From a bacterium (GTDB lineage: Bacteria; Desulfobacterota; Deferrisomatia; Deferrisomatales; Deferrisomataceae): a stretch of DNA of 64,000 nucleotides. Both the position numbers and the translations under genes were made by a program. The notes under the pieces are model-generated. The model saw only the letters and a program-made list of their open reading frames with translations. It made no database searches and was not told where the DNA came from. Within the stretch, counting starts at the first letter, position 1. Every line of letters starts with the position of its first letter. Of this stretch, positions 25,701 through 33,635 are shown one piece after another. The stretch is taken from NCBI GenBank assembly GCA_027021615.1, contig JALUTY010000021.1, positions 1 to 64,000 of the forward strand. The letters run 5' to 3'.

Positions 25701-27365
25701 GAGGAGGTAGATCAGCCGTTCGTCCCGGGCGGGCCGGGTGCTTCGGTGAGCACGGCCCACCCCAATGTGTTCCAGAACGTACCCGGCGCCGCCGGTCTCG
25801 CCTCGCGCCTCAACTATGACCGTCTGAAGCTCCTCGCCCGGGCTCGGGGCGTGTACTGGGAGCCTGCCGGGGGAGGGCTCCTGCGCAACCCCCGCACCGG
25901 TGTGGTGGCCGGGTTCCAGGAGCTCACCGGGCTACCCGGGCCGGGAGGGGCAACCGCGTTCTACGACGGGCGGTTCGTGTTCATCGACGCGCCCGCCGGG
26001 CTCCGCTCCGGGGCCCTTCTCGACGCTGCTAGCGCTACGGACCTTCCCACCTACGAGGTCGCCGGAGACTACTTCACCGAGGGGCTCGTGTACGTGGCCG
26101 GCAACGTCACGTTCCTGGCCCCTGGGCCGACACGAACGGTCCCGGTGGCCGTGCCCGCCTCTGGGGACGCCCGGTACGACGAGGCCACCGCTCCCCCCGG
26201 ACGGGACGAGCTCCCTTTGGGGGTGCCCTTCGGTTCCACGCCGTCCCCGGCCGGTGACCTCGGCGCCCACGCCCGGGCCGCCCTGTACGCCGCAGGAATC
26301 GTCCGGTTCGCCGGCCCCTGGCGGTGGTACGGAGCGGTCACGGGGGAGAAAGGGGTGGTCAACCAGGGCGGCGCCGTGATCTGGTACGACCCCACGTGGA
26401 ACGGATCAAGGCCCGATCTGTGCACCCGTTGCTGCGGGCTGCGTTTGGCCCCCCCTGCCCTCTCCCTGGCGCCCGGCGACCTGGGCACGGTGTCCGCGGT
26501 AGGGGCCGATGGAGCGACGGTGTGGCAGAGCCTGAACCCTTCGGTGGCCCTGGTGGACCCAGCCGGCGCGGTGGAGGCGTTGGCCGAGGGCACGACTGCG
26601 TTACGGGCCACCGACGGGGCCGGGTGCGTGGCCGAGTCCGAGGTGCTCGTGTCCTGCGGGCTGCGCCTGGAGATGAGCCCTCCGGCCGGGCTTCGCCCCG
26701 GGGACCGGGCCACGGTGTCGGCCCTGGGGCTCCACGGCACCCCGGTGTGGAGCGTGGATACACCGTCAGTGGTGAGCATCGTGGCGAACCTGGGGCCTAC
26801 GGTGCAGCTGGAGGCCTTGGCCCCGGGGGCGGCCCGGGTGGAGGCCCTGGACACCAACGGGTGCACGGCCGGCCTGGACCTGGCGGTAAGCTGCCCTGCG
26901 GCCGGGATCGTGTTCACCCCGACTGACCCGGCCGTAGGGGATCGGGTCGATCTGTCGGTGTGGGACGGCGGCGACGACCTCACGGCCCGCTACGCCTTCT
27001 CGGTGGACGGCGTCGATCTGGCTGGACGGGGTCTGGTGCTCGGCCAACCCGGCCCCCGGACCGTGGAGGCCCGGATGACCGGTGCACCGTGCGGAGCCGG
27101 CCCGACGGTGTTGACCCCCAGGTGCCCCCATGTGGCCATGGCCGCCTCGACCCCCTCGGCTCGGGTAGGCGTCGCGTTCACCGTCTCGGCCACGGGTCCG
27201 ACCGGACAGGACTGGACCGACCGCTTCACCTGGTCGGTGGCCCCGGACGGGGCGGCCCGGCTCTTCGGGTCCGAGGTGACCCCAGCGGCTCCGGGCACGC
27301 TGATCGTCACAGGGGACTGGGCCGGGTGCCCGGCCGGCCCCCTGGAGATCCCGGTGTCCCCCTGA
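22716..27365 (+). CDS. giant prepilin-type surface protein (PilW-like N-terminus, 1549 aa)
   Basis: A 33-residue basic leader ends at the prepilin peptidase site GG|FTLVELLVALAVAG (Gly33/Phe34, Glu38), and the next 80 residues are PilW-like (EDVADARQNARVAVDELSRAL). The ectodomain is about 1400 residues, far longer than PilW (300-400). It has spaced cysteines, an invasin/Ig-like stretch near 280-380 (VRFTLTGPSGHGVAL, VQAQVVWPPACADLPEGTYTV), a PilX-C-like part near 1130-1230 (VYVAGNVTFLAPGP, ALYAAGIVRFAGPWRWYGAV) and Big_2-like beta domains at the C-terminus (VWQSLNPSVALVDPAGAVEAL). A pilus-tip adhesin is the likely role by analogy with PilY1/PilW; this is inference. No sorting tail is seen. 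Confidence 0.8.
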   Translation: MRSKLGFRGLANPRRPSPEGEPPPRAERGAAGGFTLVELLVALAVAGIFLSLLYQAFLVQERSYRVQEDVADARQNARVAVDELSRALMSLGAGTDVEGGQPRFLVAHENEITFTANLSADHDAQTPGATVPGAGTGDPYGTFPPGTYAGSPAETYRYRLVRRSGEDLFTLMREINGGPDQAVALLIADPDRAGPLFRYWGDFDGNGTEEWLDRVDRATSPRLAAGEPLEVLVRRIEIRVVTEPPRPDPRFPGPGGVRQTRLVTSVTPRNLWDCPRVVPASTLGPLRAPDLRGTTTPVEFRVLRGSAPEEGRTVRFTLTGPSGHGVALASTQAATDADGYVQAQVVWPPACADLPEGTYTVTARTAEPPTLLTPFGACTPRQVTMTATVGPGLPQRVAFDLALLEVSSCGGEGQTGFRVLDACDRLVDPADAAAHPAELEIGPDPEFGTLEPRTLDQPSGVLVYRSRSDDYSRYAVPRSPADPNRFPAWIQTDTLSGRVDVEVILSPRRLLGPTAHIPSTAFTDCPDPSVPVVDTFGVEDACGNALWTLAGTGEAVRTELVPQSGPATDQGAISSPGNRATLSPDPVDVVRPDPSAVAPGTFSVAYLPPTCSVGGIPYAPRLRLTPTWALSGPSILPVHVAPCTGCGVRVLDVSGTAATSWSRACEGQMDVLVTQCVPAGTTVELVVVPRLGSLGLPSFDRNRPLQRARVTFSTAGPGQTARLPLYLGSAQTGDGFRIKAYVPDQATSSAMGGVSCASELVSVDTACSEILISAVADNPGAVPNRPRAEDTPLCAAEGNAVFFRVKDCDQNRRDYAADDIQRTVGSTRGLVVQVLDTDGTVLDEEGPDLFEVDVHGTRATDSPYFQGSLVVTQDPTDTAASGRLFAPSDRVVTVRATYFDPDDPTDRNCVAEALLVPPLPLCLTLPAATFGDWTGPLTVHGGDAVVAGDWRLPPAPVLVAKEPTAPLLGTLRTDRFLNVYVGGVVSVGGAALTPAEEVDQPFVPGGPGASVSTAHPNVFQNVPGAAGLASRLNYDRLKLLARARGVYWEPAGGGLLRNPRTGVVAGFQELTGLPGPGGATAFYDGRFVFIDAPAGLRSGALLDAASATDLPTYEVAGDYFTEGLVYVAGNVTFLAPGPTRTVPVAVPASGDARYDEATAPPGRDELPLGVPFGSTPSPAGDLGAHARAALYAAGIVRFAGPWRWYGAVTGEKGVVNQGGAVIWYDPTWNGSRPDLCTRCCGLRLAPPALSLAPGDLGTVSAVGADGATVWQSLNPSVALVDPAGAVEALAEGTTALRATDGAGCVAESEVLVSCGLRLEMSPPAGLRPGDRATVSALGLHGTPVWSVDTPSVVSIVANLGPTVQLEALAPGAARVEALDTNGCTAGLDLAVSCPAAGIVFTPTDPAVGDRVDLSVWDGGDDLTARYAFSVDGVDLAGRGLVLGQPGPRTVEARMTGAPCGAGPTVLTPRCPHVAMAASTPSARVGVAFTVSATGPTGQDWTDRFTWSVAPDGAARLFGSEVTPAAPGTLIVTGDWAGCPAGPLEIPVSP

Positions 27366-27618
27366 TACCGGTTCGCATTCCGTCGTGTAGCGTCCGGGGC
27401 GGCCGGTCCTCCGCAAAGCAGACGGCCTCGCCGAACGTGGTCGGCACGTCTACATTGGTTGATTGCAACCTGGTCATGACCCCGCCTTTCTTTACACGAA
27501 CTATCGCCTTCATCTACTCTGTAACCGATTCATCCACTCGAGAACTTCCCCGGGCGACGGCAGCCGGACGCACCGTCAGGCGCCTTCGCCGGGGAGCGCT
27601 TTTTTTCGGAGGTGACCC
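27366..27618 (+). other. leader region with hairpin and T-tract before the PP-loop gene
   Basis: No convincing gene. This patch has lower GC than its surroundings (ttctttacacgaactatcg, catctactctgtaaccg). CCCCGGGCGA (27549-27558) can pair with TCGCCGGGG (27586-27594) with a bulged G, and T's at 27600-27606 follow five bases later, directly before the ribosome site. It could end the pilin transcript or act as an attenuator of the next gene. Confidence 0.4.
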
Positions 27619-28662
27619 ATGTCGGTGAAGGCGATCGCACTGCTTTCGGGCGGGCTCGACTCGACCCTTGCCGTGAAGATGGTTCTGGACCAGGGCATTG
27701 AGGTTGTGGCCCTCAACTTCATGACCCCCTTTTGCAACTGCACGGCCAAGACGAGCTCATGCAAGCACGAGGCCCTGCGGGTGGCCCGGGAGTTTGGGAT
27801 CCCGATCCGGGTGCGGTACAAGGGCATGGAGTACCTGAAGATCGTGGAGAACCCCAAGCACGGGTACGGCCGTGGGCTGAACCCCTGCATCGACTGCCGG
27901 ATCTTCATGCACCGGGAAGCCCGGGAGCTCATGGAGGAGGAAGGGGCGCGGTTCCTCGTGACCGGCGAGGTGCTGGGGCAGCGCCCCATGAGCCAGCGCC
28001 GCCCGGTCCTGAAGCTGATCGAGCGGGAGAGCGGTACCGAGGGTCTGGTGCTGCGCCCGCTCTCGGCGCAGCACTTTGAGCTCACCATCCCCGAGAAGGA
28101 GGGCTGGATCGACCGGGAGAAGCTCCTGGCCATCCGGGGCCGGTCACGCAAGGAGCAGATCCGGTTGGCGACCGATCTGGGGGTGACGGACTACCCGTGC
28201 CCGGCAGGTGGGTGTCTGCTCACCGACCCGGACTTCGCCGCCAAGCTCAAGGACCTGTTCGAGCACAAGCCCGGCTACGACCTGACCGATGTGCGGCTCC
28301 TACGCACCGGTCGGCACTTTCGGATCCGGCCAGGGCTCAAGGTGGTCGTGGGTCGAAACCAAGGGGAGAACGAGGGGCTGGAGCGGGGGGCGAGGGACGA
28401 AGACATGCTCGTGCGCGGCGAGGACTTCAAGGGCCCGTACGCCCTGCTTCGGGAGGCTCCCACCAGGGAGGATCTTCAAACCGTGGGCCGGATCCTTCTG
28501 CGTTACGCCCACCAGGACCGGGGGACCATCAAGGCGCAAACGGGGGAGCATGTGGACACCCTTCCGGTGGAAGGGCCGTTGGCCGACCCCGAGCTGCTGG
28601 AGCTACGGATCGGTTACCACCGGGAGGCGGGTGGCAAGGCCTGCAGCGTAGGGGCCGGCTGA
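27619..28662 (+). CDS. PP-loop ATPase, ThiI/MnmA-like tRNA thiolation family, with NFACT-R-like C-terminus
   Basis: A 347-residue cytoplasmic protein. The PP-loop SGGLDSTLAVKM opens it, followed by FCNCTAKTSSCKHEA and NPCIDCRIFMHREA (cysteines as in tRNA-thiolating enzymes) and LVTGEVLGQRPMSQ. CPAGGCLLTDPDFA is near residue 196. The last 120 residues resemble the NFACT-R RNA-binding domain found in one group of ThiI-like proteins. It probably thiolates a tRNA base, using ATP, but which base is not clear. GGAGGTGA lies four bases before the ATG, a near-perfect ribosome site. Confidence 0.8.
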   Translation: MSVKAIALLSGGLDSTLAVKMVLDQGIEVVALNFMTPFCNCTAKTSSCKHEALRVAREFGIPIRVRYKGMEYLKIVENPKHGYGRGLNPCIDCRIFMHREARELMEEEGARFLVTGEVLGQRPMSQRRPVLKLIERESGTEGLVLRPLSAQHFELTIPEKEGWIDREKLLAIRGRSRKEQIRLATDLGVTDYPCPAGGCLLTDPDFAAKLKDLFEHKPGYDLTDVRLLRTGRHFRIRPGLKVVVGRNQGENEGLERGARDEDMLVRGEDFKGPYALLREAPTREDLQTVGRILLRYAHQDRGTIKAQTGEHVDTLPVEGPLADPELLELRIGYHREAGGKACSVGAG

Positions 28663-28703
28663 GGCAGCCGGCCTGCCCCCTTCCCTTCGAAGCCGCGGGG
28701 GAC

Positions 28704-29081
28704 TCAGTCCTCCTCGGGCTCGATGAACCCCTTCTCCTCCAGGTAGAGGATGTGCTCGTCGAGCACCTCCTCGATGGTGGCGGGCTCGGCGCCGGTCAGC
28801 CGGGCGGCGAAGGTGACCAGCCGGTCCTCCAGGTCCTCGATGCCGCCCAGGTCGGTGCCGGCCGGGGGGACCAGGTCCGCGTGGGCCTGCTGGAGCTTTC
28901 GGACCTCGTCCATGAACTCCTGGCCCTCGTCGTCGTCCGGGATCTCATACACCCCCAGGGCGCAGTGGAACAGGAAGTCCGCCTCCAGGATCTCCTCCAC
29001 CGCCTCCACCGCCAGACCGGTGCGCTCGGCAACCTCCCGAGCGGCCTCCTCCACGTCGTAGAGCATCACTTCTTCGGGCAT
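28704..29081 (-). CDS. acidic hypothetical protein
   Basis: A 125-residue, very acidic soluble protein (MPEEVMLYDVEEAAREVAER, ending EEKGFIEPEED), predicted mostly helical. I do not recognise the family. GGAAGGACGTGAG precedes the chosen ATG at 29081; the frame could start 39 bases earlier. It converges with the PP-loop gene and lies downstream of the M20 peptidase gene with 170 bp between, so it may have its own promoter. Confidence 0.6.
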   Translation of the reverse strand: MPEEVMLYDVEEAAREVAERTGLAVEAVEEILEADFLFHCALGVYEIPDDDEGQEFMDEVRKLQQAHADLVPPAGTDLGGIEDLEDRLVTFAARLTGAEPATIEEVLDEHILYLEEKGFIEPEED

Positions 29082-29142
29082 CTCACGTCCTTCCGGCCGG
29101 CTCCCCGGCCCACATTCCACCGGTGGGGTACGGATAGTGCTT

Positions 29143-29156
29143 CGGTCGTCGGTCGT
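29143..29156 (-). repeat. CGGTCNN heptamers, 2 units
   Basis: Two cggtcgt units preceded by gtgctt, 62 bp upstream of the acidic protein's start. The rest of the gap (29157-29250) holds ggggccaagggacctgccgg, slightly similar to the start of hairpin copy D; no gene is seen. Confidence 0.65.
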
Positions 29157-29250
29157 TCTTCACCCGGCGGGGGAACCAGGCGCCCCCTCCCCCGATCGGG
29201 GCCAAGGGACCTGCCGGGCGGCCTCGAACCCCAGCCTACCAGCCCCCCGA

Positions 29251-30333
29251 CTACGCGCAAGATTCCAGCACCCCGCGGCACAGGTCCTGATAGAGCCGGG
29301 CCGCCTCCACGACCTGGCCCCACCGAACCCGCTCCTCCTCGGCGTGGGCAAGCTCCAGGCTTCCGGGCCCCAGCACGAAGGCAGGAACCCCGCACCGGTG
29401 GAACCGGTTGGCATCGCTGTGGCTCCGGAACACCCCCACTCGCCCGCCCCCCAACCGCTGAAACACCCCCACCAGGGGGTCGTCCGCGGGCAGGAGGTAG
29501 CCGGGGTCCTCGGTCTCGAACTCCACCCGCAGCCCGTCCGTGTCCTCCAAGGCCCGCAGGACGGCGGCCCGAACCCCCTTTAGGTCCACCCCGGGCGGCA
29601 CATGGATGTCGGCCCAGGCCACCGCCCGGGCCGGCACGGCGAAGCCCGGGTTGGCCGTCTCGAGATGTCGGATGTTCAGCACGGGAGCCTCGGCTCCGGT
29701 CCCCGAGAACTCGGGGGCTCCCATGAGGGCGGCCACTCCGGCCAGGAGCCGCTCGGCCGCGTTGCGGCCCCGCTCGGGCACGCTGGCGTGTGCCCGGCGG
29801 CCCTCGGCCGAGATCGCCACCTCCAGGTACCCGTAGTGCCCCGTGCAAAGGACTAGGTCGGTGGGCTCCCCCACCACCGCACGGCCCGGCCGGAACTCGC
29901 CGAGGAACGCGTCGGCGCCGTCTCCGTCCTCCTCCTCGCCTACCACCAGGGCCACGCCCACCTTCCGGCCCAGGCCCCCGGCTCGCAGGCACAGGTACGC
30001 CTCCAGGATGGCGGCGCATCCCCCCTTCATGTCGGCCGCCCCCAACCCCCCGATCCATCCCTCCCCCAGATCCCGGGGGCCGTAGTCCTCCAGGTCCCAC
30101 GCGTCCACCGTGTCCACGTGTCCCACCAGCACCACGGCCGCATCCGGGTCGCCCAGGAGCAGATTGTACCGGTCCTCATCCACCGGCTGCACCCCGTAAG
30201 GGCAGCCCTGCTCGGACAGGAACTCCTCGAGGTATGCCAGGGCCGCCTCCTCCTTTCCGGAGGGGCTGTAGATCTCCACCAGAGACCAAAACAGGCCCCG
30301 TAGCCGCCCCTCTCGGACCTCACCGGACCTCAT
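29251..30333 (-). CDS. M20 family metallopeptidase (ArgE/DapE-like)
   Basis: A 360-residue cytoplasmic zinc hydrolase. Metal ligands and catalytic residues are in VLVGHVDTVDAW (His, Asp), GLGAADMKGGCAAI (Asp), VGEEEDGDGADAFL (catalytic Glu), VVGEPTDL (Asp/Glu region) and the C-terminal RSHSDANRF region. A dimerisation domain with GRRAHASVPERGRNA lies between. The family includes ArgE, DapE and carboxypeptidases; the substrate cannot be fixed from sequence. Its start overlaps the end of the GNAT gene by 14 bp. Confidence 0.85.
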   Translation of the reverse strand: MRSGEVREGRLRGLFWSLVEIYSPSGKEEAALAYLEEFLSEQGCPYGVQPVDEDRYNLLLGDPDAAVVLVGHVDTVDAWDLEDYGPRDLGEGWIGGLGAADMKGGCAAILEAYLCLRAGGLGRKVGVALVVGEEEDGDGADAFLGEFRPGRAVVGEPTDLVLCTGHYGYLEVAISAEGRRAHASVPERGRNAAERLLAGVAALMGAPEFSGTGAEAPVLNIRHLETANPGFAVPARAVAWADIHVPPGVDLKGVRAAVLRALEDTDGLRVEFETEDPGYLLPADDPLVGVFQRLGGGRVGVFRSHSDANRFHRCGVPAFVLGPGSLELAHAEEERVRWGQVVEAARLYQDLCRGVLESCA

Positions 30334-30850
30334 GGCTCTTTCGCCTTTTGCGCTGCTCCCTCAGCTCGTCCAGGTTCATGCTCAAAAACACATGGGGCCG
30401 GGGCTGCTCGAACCCCAGCGAAGCAAAGAACCGCAGCGCGGCGGCGTTGTTGGCGTCGGTGTCGACCATGAGGATCCTCACCCCCTGGTCAGCCATGCGT
30501 TGGGCCAGCCTTTGGACGAGGCGCTCCCCCACCCGCCGCTTCTGGTACCGGGGGTCCACGGCCATCCAGACCAGGTACCCATAAGTCCAGGCCGACCGGG
30601 GCTTTGACACCGTGGTGCCCATGGCGAACCCGGCCATCGTCCCGGTCTTCCGGTCCTCGGCCACCAGGCACAGGTCCGATTCGGTGTGAAACAGCCCGGT
30701 GACCTCGTACTCGTCCCAGGTGCGGTAGAGGTTCGGGACCTGTGCCGTGAACACCCTCTCCCCCAGGTGGTACACAGCGGCCAGGTCGTCGATCTCCATC
30801 TCCCGGATCTCGACCGCCGGGCGAGGATCCCTCTCTTCGGCCTTTGCCAT
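30320..30850 (-). CDS. GNAT family N-acetyltransferase
   Basis: A 176-residue GNAT-fold enzyme. VEIREMEIDDLAAVYHLGER is the N-terminal strand-helix, and WMAVDPRYQKRRVGERLVQR contains the acetyl-CoA loop R-R-V-G-E-R. NNAAALRFFASLGFEQ is the C-terminal helix motif. It resembles RimI-like or diamine acetyltransferases, but the substrate is unknown. It follows the PBP gene by 3 bp and overlaps the M20 gene, so it is part of the same operon. Confidence 0.85.
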   Translation of the reverse strand: MAKAEERDPRPAVEIREMEIDDLAAVYHLGERVFTAQVPNLYRTWDEYEVTGLFHTESDLCLVAEDRKTGTMAGFAMGTTVSKPRSAWTYGYLVWMAVDPRYQKRRVGERLVQRLAQRMADQGVRILMVDTDANNAAALRFFASLGFEQPRPHVFLSMNLDELREQRKRRKSHEVR

Positions 30851-30853
30851 GGC

Positions 30854-32110
30854 TCACATCCCGAAGAACTCTTTCATCACGGCCTGGGCCACGTACGTCC
30901 CCTTGATGTGCCAGAGCTTCCGGTTCACCACCAGGCTGGCCACCGCGATCTGGGGCCGGTCGACCGGAGCGAACCCGATGAACCACTCGTACTTGCCCGG
31001 GGGATCATCTCCGGTGAGGCTGCCGGTCTTTCCCGCTACCCCTACCTCCCTCCGGAGCCGGCGGGCATAACGGTAGAACACCTTGGCCGAGGTCCCCCGG
31101 GTCACAGTCCGTCGCATCATCCGGGCCACCTCCCGGGTGACCCGCTCGGACGCCGCCCGCCTCCAGGGCGCCGGAGCGGCGCGGTACACCACCTCGCCCC
31201 CGGCGTCCTCGATCCGGTCCACCACATACGGCCGCATCATCACTCCCCCGTTGCCCACGGCCGCGGCGATCAGGGCGGCGTGCACTGGGCTCAGGTAGAC
31301 CTCACCGAACCCTGCCGCGGTCCGGGCCAGGGGGTAACGGTCCTCGGGCACTGTGGCACGGCTGGGCTGCAGCGGGAAGTCGAAGGGGATCTCCCGGTTG
31401 AACCCGAACGCCTCCAACGCTTCCTGCAGCTTCTGACTCCCCACCACGTCGGCGCCGACCTTTCCGAACACCACGTTGTTCGACAGGGCCAGGGCCTCGG
31501 CCAAGGTATGTACATTGTTCTCCCTCCACCGGTTGGAGGGGGAGATCTTGCGGGGATAGAGGCGGTACGGGCTCCCTTGAAACCGGATCTGGCTGGTCGC
31601 CGAGACCTTCCCGGTTTCCAAGGCCGCGCACGCCGTGATCACCTTGATCAGGCTCGCCGCCGGGTATGTGGCCCGGCGACAGAAATCGTTGAGATCGGGC
31701 TCCTGGCGGGAGTACTCGGCCAAAGCCAGGATCCGGCCGGTGCCGGGGTCCACGGCCACGAACGCGCCGTAGGGCACCCGGTACCTCCGAAACACGGCCA
31801 GGGCCTCCTCCTGGAGTTCCCGCTCCAGCGTGTACACCACCCGGTGGCCGGCCACCCACTGCTCGTACACCCCCTCGCTCTCGTCCCAGCGGGGTGAGGG
31901 CCAGGAGATCCGGCACAGCACGTCGCGGCACGTCGAGGCCGCCGGGGGCGGCTCGGGCCGAGACTTCGGACCGGGGACCTCGAAGAGCGGCGCGAGCCAC
32001 ATCCCCCCCAGGCCGGCCAGCACGATCCCTGCGAACGCCGCGGCCGCCCACCTGCGCTTGCGGCGACGACGCTGGCGGGCGTGCCGTTCCAGATCGGACC
32101 ACCAGTCCAT
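30854..32110 (-). CDS. penicillin-binding transpeptidase domain protein
   Basis: A 418-residue protein with a basic cytoplasmic tail, one membrane helix (about 20-42) and a periplasmic transpeptidase domain. The three active-site motifs are present: S153-L-I-K156, S210-N-N212 and K361-T-G363. There is no glycosyltransferase domain and only a short linker, so it is a monofunctional D,D-transpeptidase, smaller than PBP2 or PBP3 and closer to MrdA/PbpA-like accessory enzymes. It probably crosslinks peptidoglycan in a special context. It abuts the LOG gene (1 bp gap). Confidence 0.88.
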   Translation of the reverse strand: MDWWSDLERHARQRRRRKRRWAAAAFAGIVLAGLGGMWLAPLFEVPGPKSRPEPPPAASTCRDVLCRISWPSPRWDESEGVYEQWVAGHRVVYTLERELQEEALAVFRRYRVPYGAFVAVDPGTGRILALAEYSRQEPDLNDFCRRATYPAASLIKVITACAALETGKVSATSQIRFQGSPYRLYPRKISPSNRWRENNVHTLAEALALSNNVVFGKVGADVVGSQKLQEALEAFGFNREIPFDFPLQPSRATVPEDRYPLARTAAGFGEVYLSPVHAALIAAAVGNGGVMMRPYVVDRIEDAGGEVVYRAAPAPWRRAASERVTREVARMMRRTVTRGTSAKVFYRYARRLRREVGVAGKTGSLTGDDPPGKYEWFIGFAPVDRPQIAVASLVVNRKLWHIKGTYVAQAVMKEFFGM

Positions 32111-32111
32111 C

Positions 32112-33149
32112 TCAGAGCCCGTTGATCCGGTCGATCATCTTCCGGAGCAGGCCGAAGTCCCGCTTCACGAAGTCCACGACCAACCGGGGGAGATCCCGGA
32201 CCTCAGGCTCGTCCTCCTCCTCGGGCAAGGCCCCTGAGGGGGTGATCGTGCCGCCCGGCACCAGGATCTCGCGGAACTCCACGGCCAGACGCTCCACTGC
32301 CTCGGCCGGCAGCGGCTCGGTCAGCCGCAGCACCAGCCGGCCGTTCACGTACCGAAGGCTGTGGTACCGGCGGTAGAACCGCTGGATGATCCCCAAGGCG
32401 TCCTCCACGGACCCTGCCCGCTGAAACAGAAGGAGGTCACTCGGGCTGATGTACCCGTCGCCCAGAAGCTCCCGCTCGAAAAAACGGACCCAGCGGTCCC
32501 AGTAAGTACCCCCCGGCTCGTCGATCAGAACCAGGGGCAGGGGCGGCTGCTTGCCGGTCTGCACCAGGGTGAGGGTCTCCATGGCCTCGTCCAGGGTGCC
32601 GAACCCACCTGGAAACAGGGCCACGGCATGGGCCTCCCTGAGGAACGCCACCTTCCGGTTGAAGAAGTAGTGGTAGGTGATCAGCCGGGGGCTCTTCTCG
32701 ATAACCGGGTTCGGCCGCTGCTCGAACGGAAGCCGGATGTTCACGCCGAACGACATCTCCGGCCCGGCCCCCTCGTGGGCCGCCTGCATGATGCCCGGCC
32801 CCCCGCCCGTGATCACCATGTAGCCCGCACGGGCCAGGGCCTTGCCGAACTCACGCGCCATCGCGTAGATGGGCTCGTCCGGGCTGGTGCGGGCCGACCC
32901 GAACACCGTCACCTTGCGCACCCGCCTGTACGGACCGAACACCTTGGAGGTGAACCGCATCTCCTTGAGGCTGATGTTCATCAGGCGCAGGTCTCCCCGA
33001 TCCGAGGTCTCCTGCCCCGCCTTGAGGGCGGCCAGGATCATCTCCCGCACCAGGTCCGGGTGATGCACGGGTCCCACCAGGCCGATCAGGCGATCGATGG
33101 CGTCGTCCGCCGGCCCGTTGGCCCGAGAGAATCGCAGGGGTCGCGGCAT
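32112..33149 (-). CDS. LOG family protein (nucleotide 5'-monophosphate nucleosidase type)
   Basis: A 345-residue Rossmann-like protein. KVTVFGSARTSPDEPIYAMA, VITGGGPGIMQAAHEGA and the signature PGGFGTLDEAMETLT (PGGxGTxxE) are those of the LOG/PpnN family, which cleave nucleoside monophosphates to base and ribose phosphate. It has an N-terminal extension of about 70 residues and a C-terminal extension of about 100 compared with minimal LOG proteins. I chose the ATG at 33149 (MPRPLRFSR), with GGAA upstream; a longer frame begins at 33260 but overlaps the small membrane-protein gene. Confidence 0.88.
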   Translation of the reverse strand: MPRPLRFSRANGPADDAIDRLIGLVGPVHHPDLVREMILAALKAGQETSDRGDLRLMNISLKEMRFTSKVFGPYRRVRKVTVFGSARTSPDEPIYAMAREFGKALARAGYMVITGGGPGIMQAAHEGAGPEMSFGVNIRLPFEQRPNPVIEKSPRLITYHYFFNRKVAFLREAHAVALFPGGFGTLDEAMETLTLVQTGKQPPLPLVLIDEPGGTYWDRWVRFFERELLGDGYISPSDLLLFQRAGSVEDALGIIQRFYRRYHSLRYVNGRLVLRLTEPLPAEAVERLAVEFREILVPGGTITPSGALPEEEDEPEVRDLPRLVVDFVKRDFGLLRKMIDRINGL

Positions 33150-33178
33150 GGTTTTCCGGGAATGCGGTCCAGGATTGG

Positions 33179-33487
33179 TCAATGGAGGGTGCGGTCCGAG
33201 CGCCCTTGGCGCGGGGGGTTCCGGCCCAAAGTGGAGCGGTACAGCCGACGCACCTGGCACCGGGCCGTCAGTCGGCGCACCCCCACCGTGACCACCACGG
33301 CCACGGCGATGACGGTCGGCCCGAAGAAGGGCGACCCGATGCTGGCCGGATGCCAGGCGGCCACCACAAGAAGCTCGAGCAGGAGGACGAGCACGAACAC
33401 GGCAAGCACGAACCGGGGTCCGCCCCCGAACCCGGATCGGGGTGCCCCCCGCTTGCGAAAGTCCACGTACACCACCTTGCCCGCCAT
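33179..33487 (-). CDS. small membrane protein of unknown function
   Basis: A 102-residue protein starting MAGKVVYVDFRKRG, with two hydrophobic segments (about 24-44 and 50-72) and a basic C-terminus. I do not recognise a family. It precedes the LOG gene by 29 bp. The ATG has a modest ribosome site (GAGCGGAACGGCG). The region between it and the divergent CinA gene (33488-33635) is the likely promoter area for both. Confidence 0.55.
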   Translation of the reverse strand: MAGKVVYVDFRKRGAPRSGFGGGPRFVLAVFVLVLLLELLVVAAWHPASIGSPFFGPTVIAVAVVVTVGVRRLTARCQVRRLYRSTLGRNPPRQGRSDRTLH

Positions 33488-33635
33488 CGTCGCCGTTCCG
33501 CTCCCCTCCGGGTGGGGGTTCGTCCGGGTAACGTTCGCCCGAGAGTCATAACCCATGCTAGCATGCTGTCGGTCACATCGCCAGGAAGCTTCCGCCTGCA
33601 ACCGGGAGCCCCCCGTCCGGAGGACCCGCAAACCC

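Noticed and set aside
27307-27513. A 68-codon minus-strand frame starting MKAIVRVKKGG in the low-GC patch
   Set aside because: It could be a small protein, but its 3' half runs into the pilin gene in antisense and there is no family resemblance. Kept as part of the leader only.
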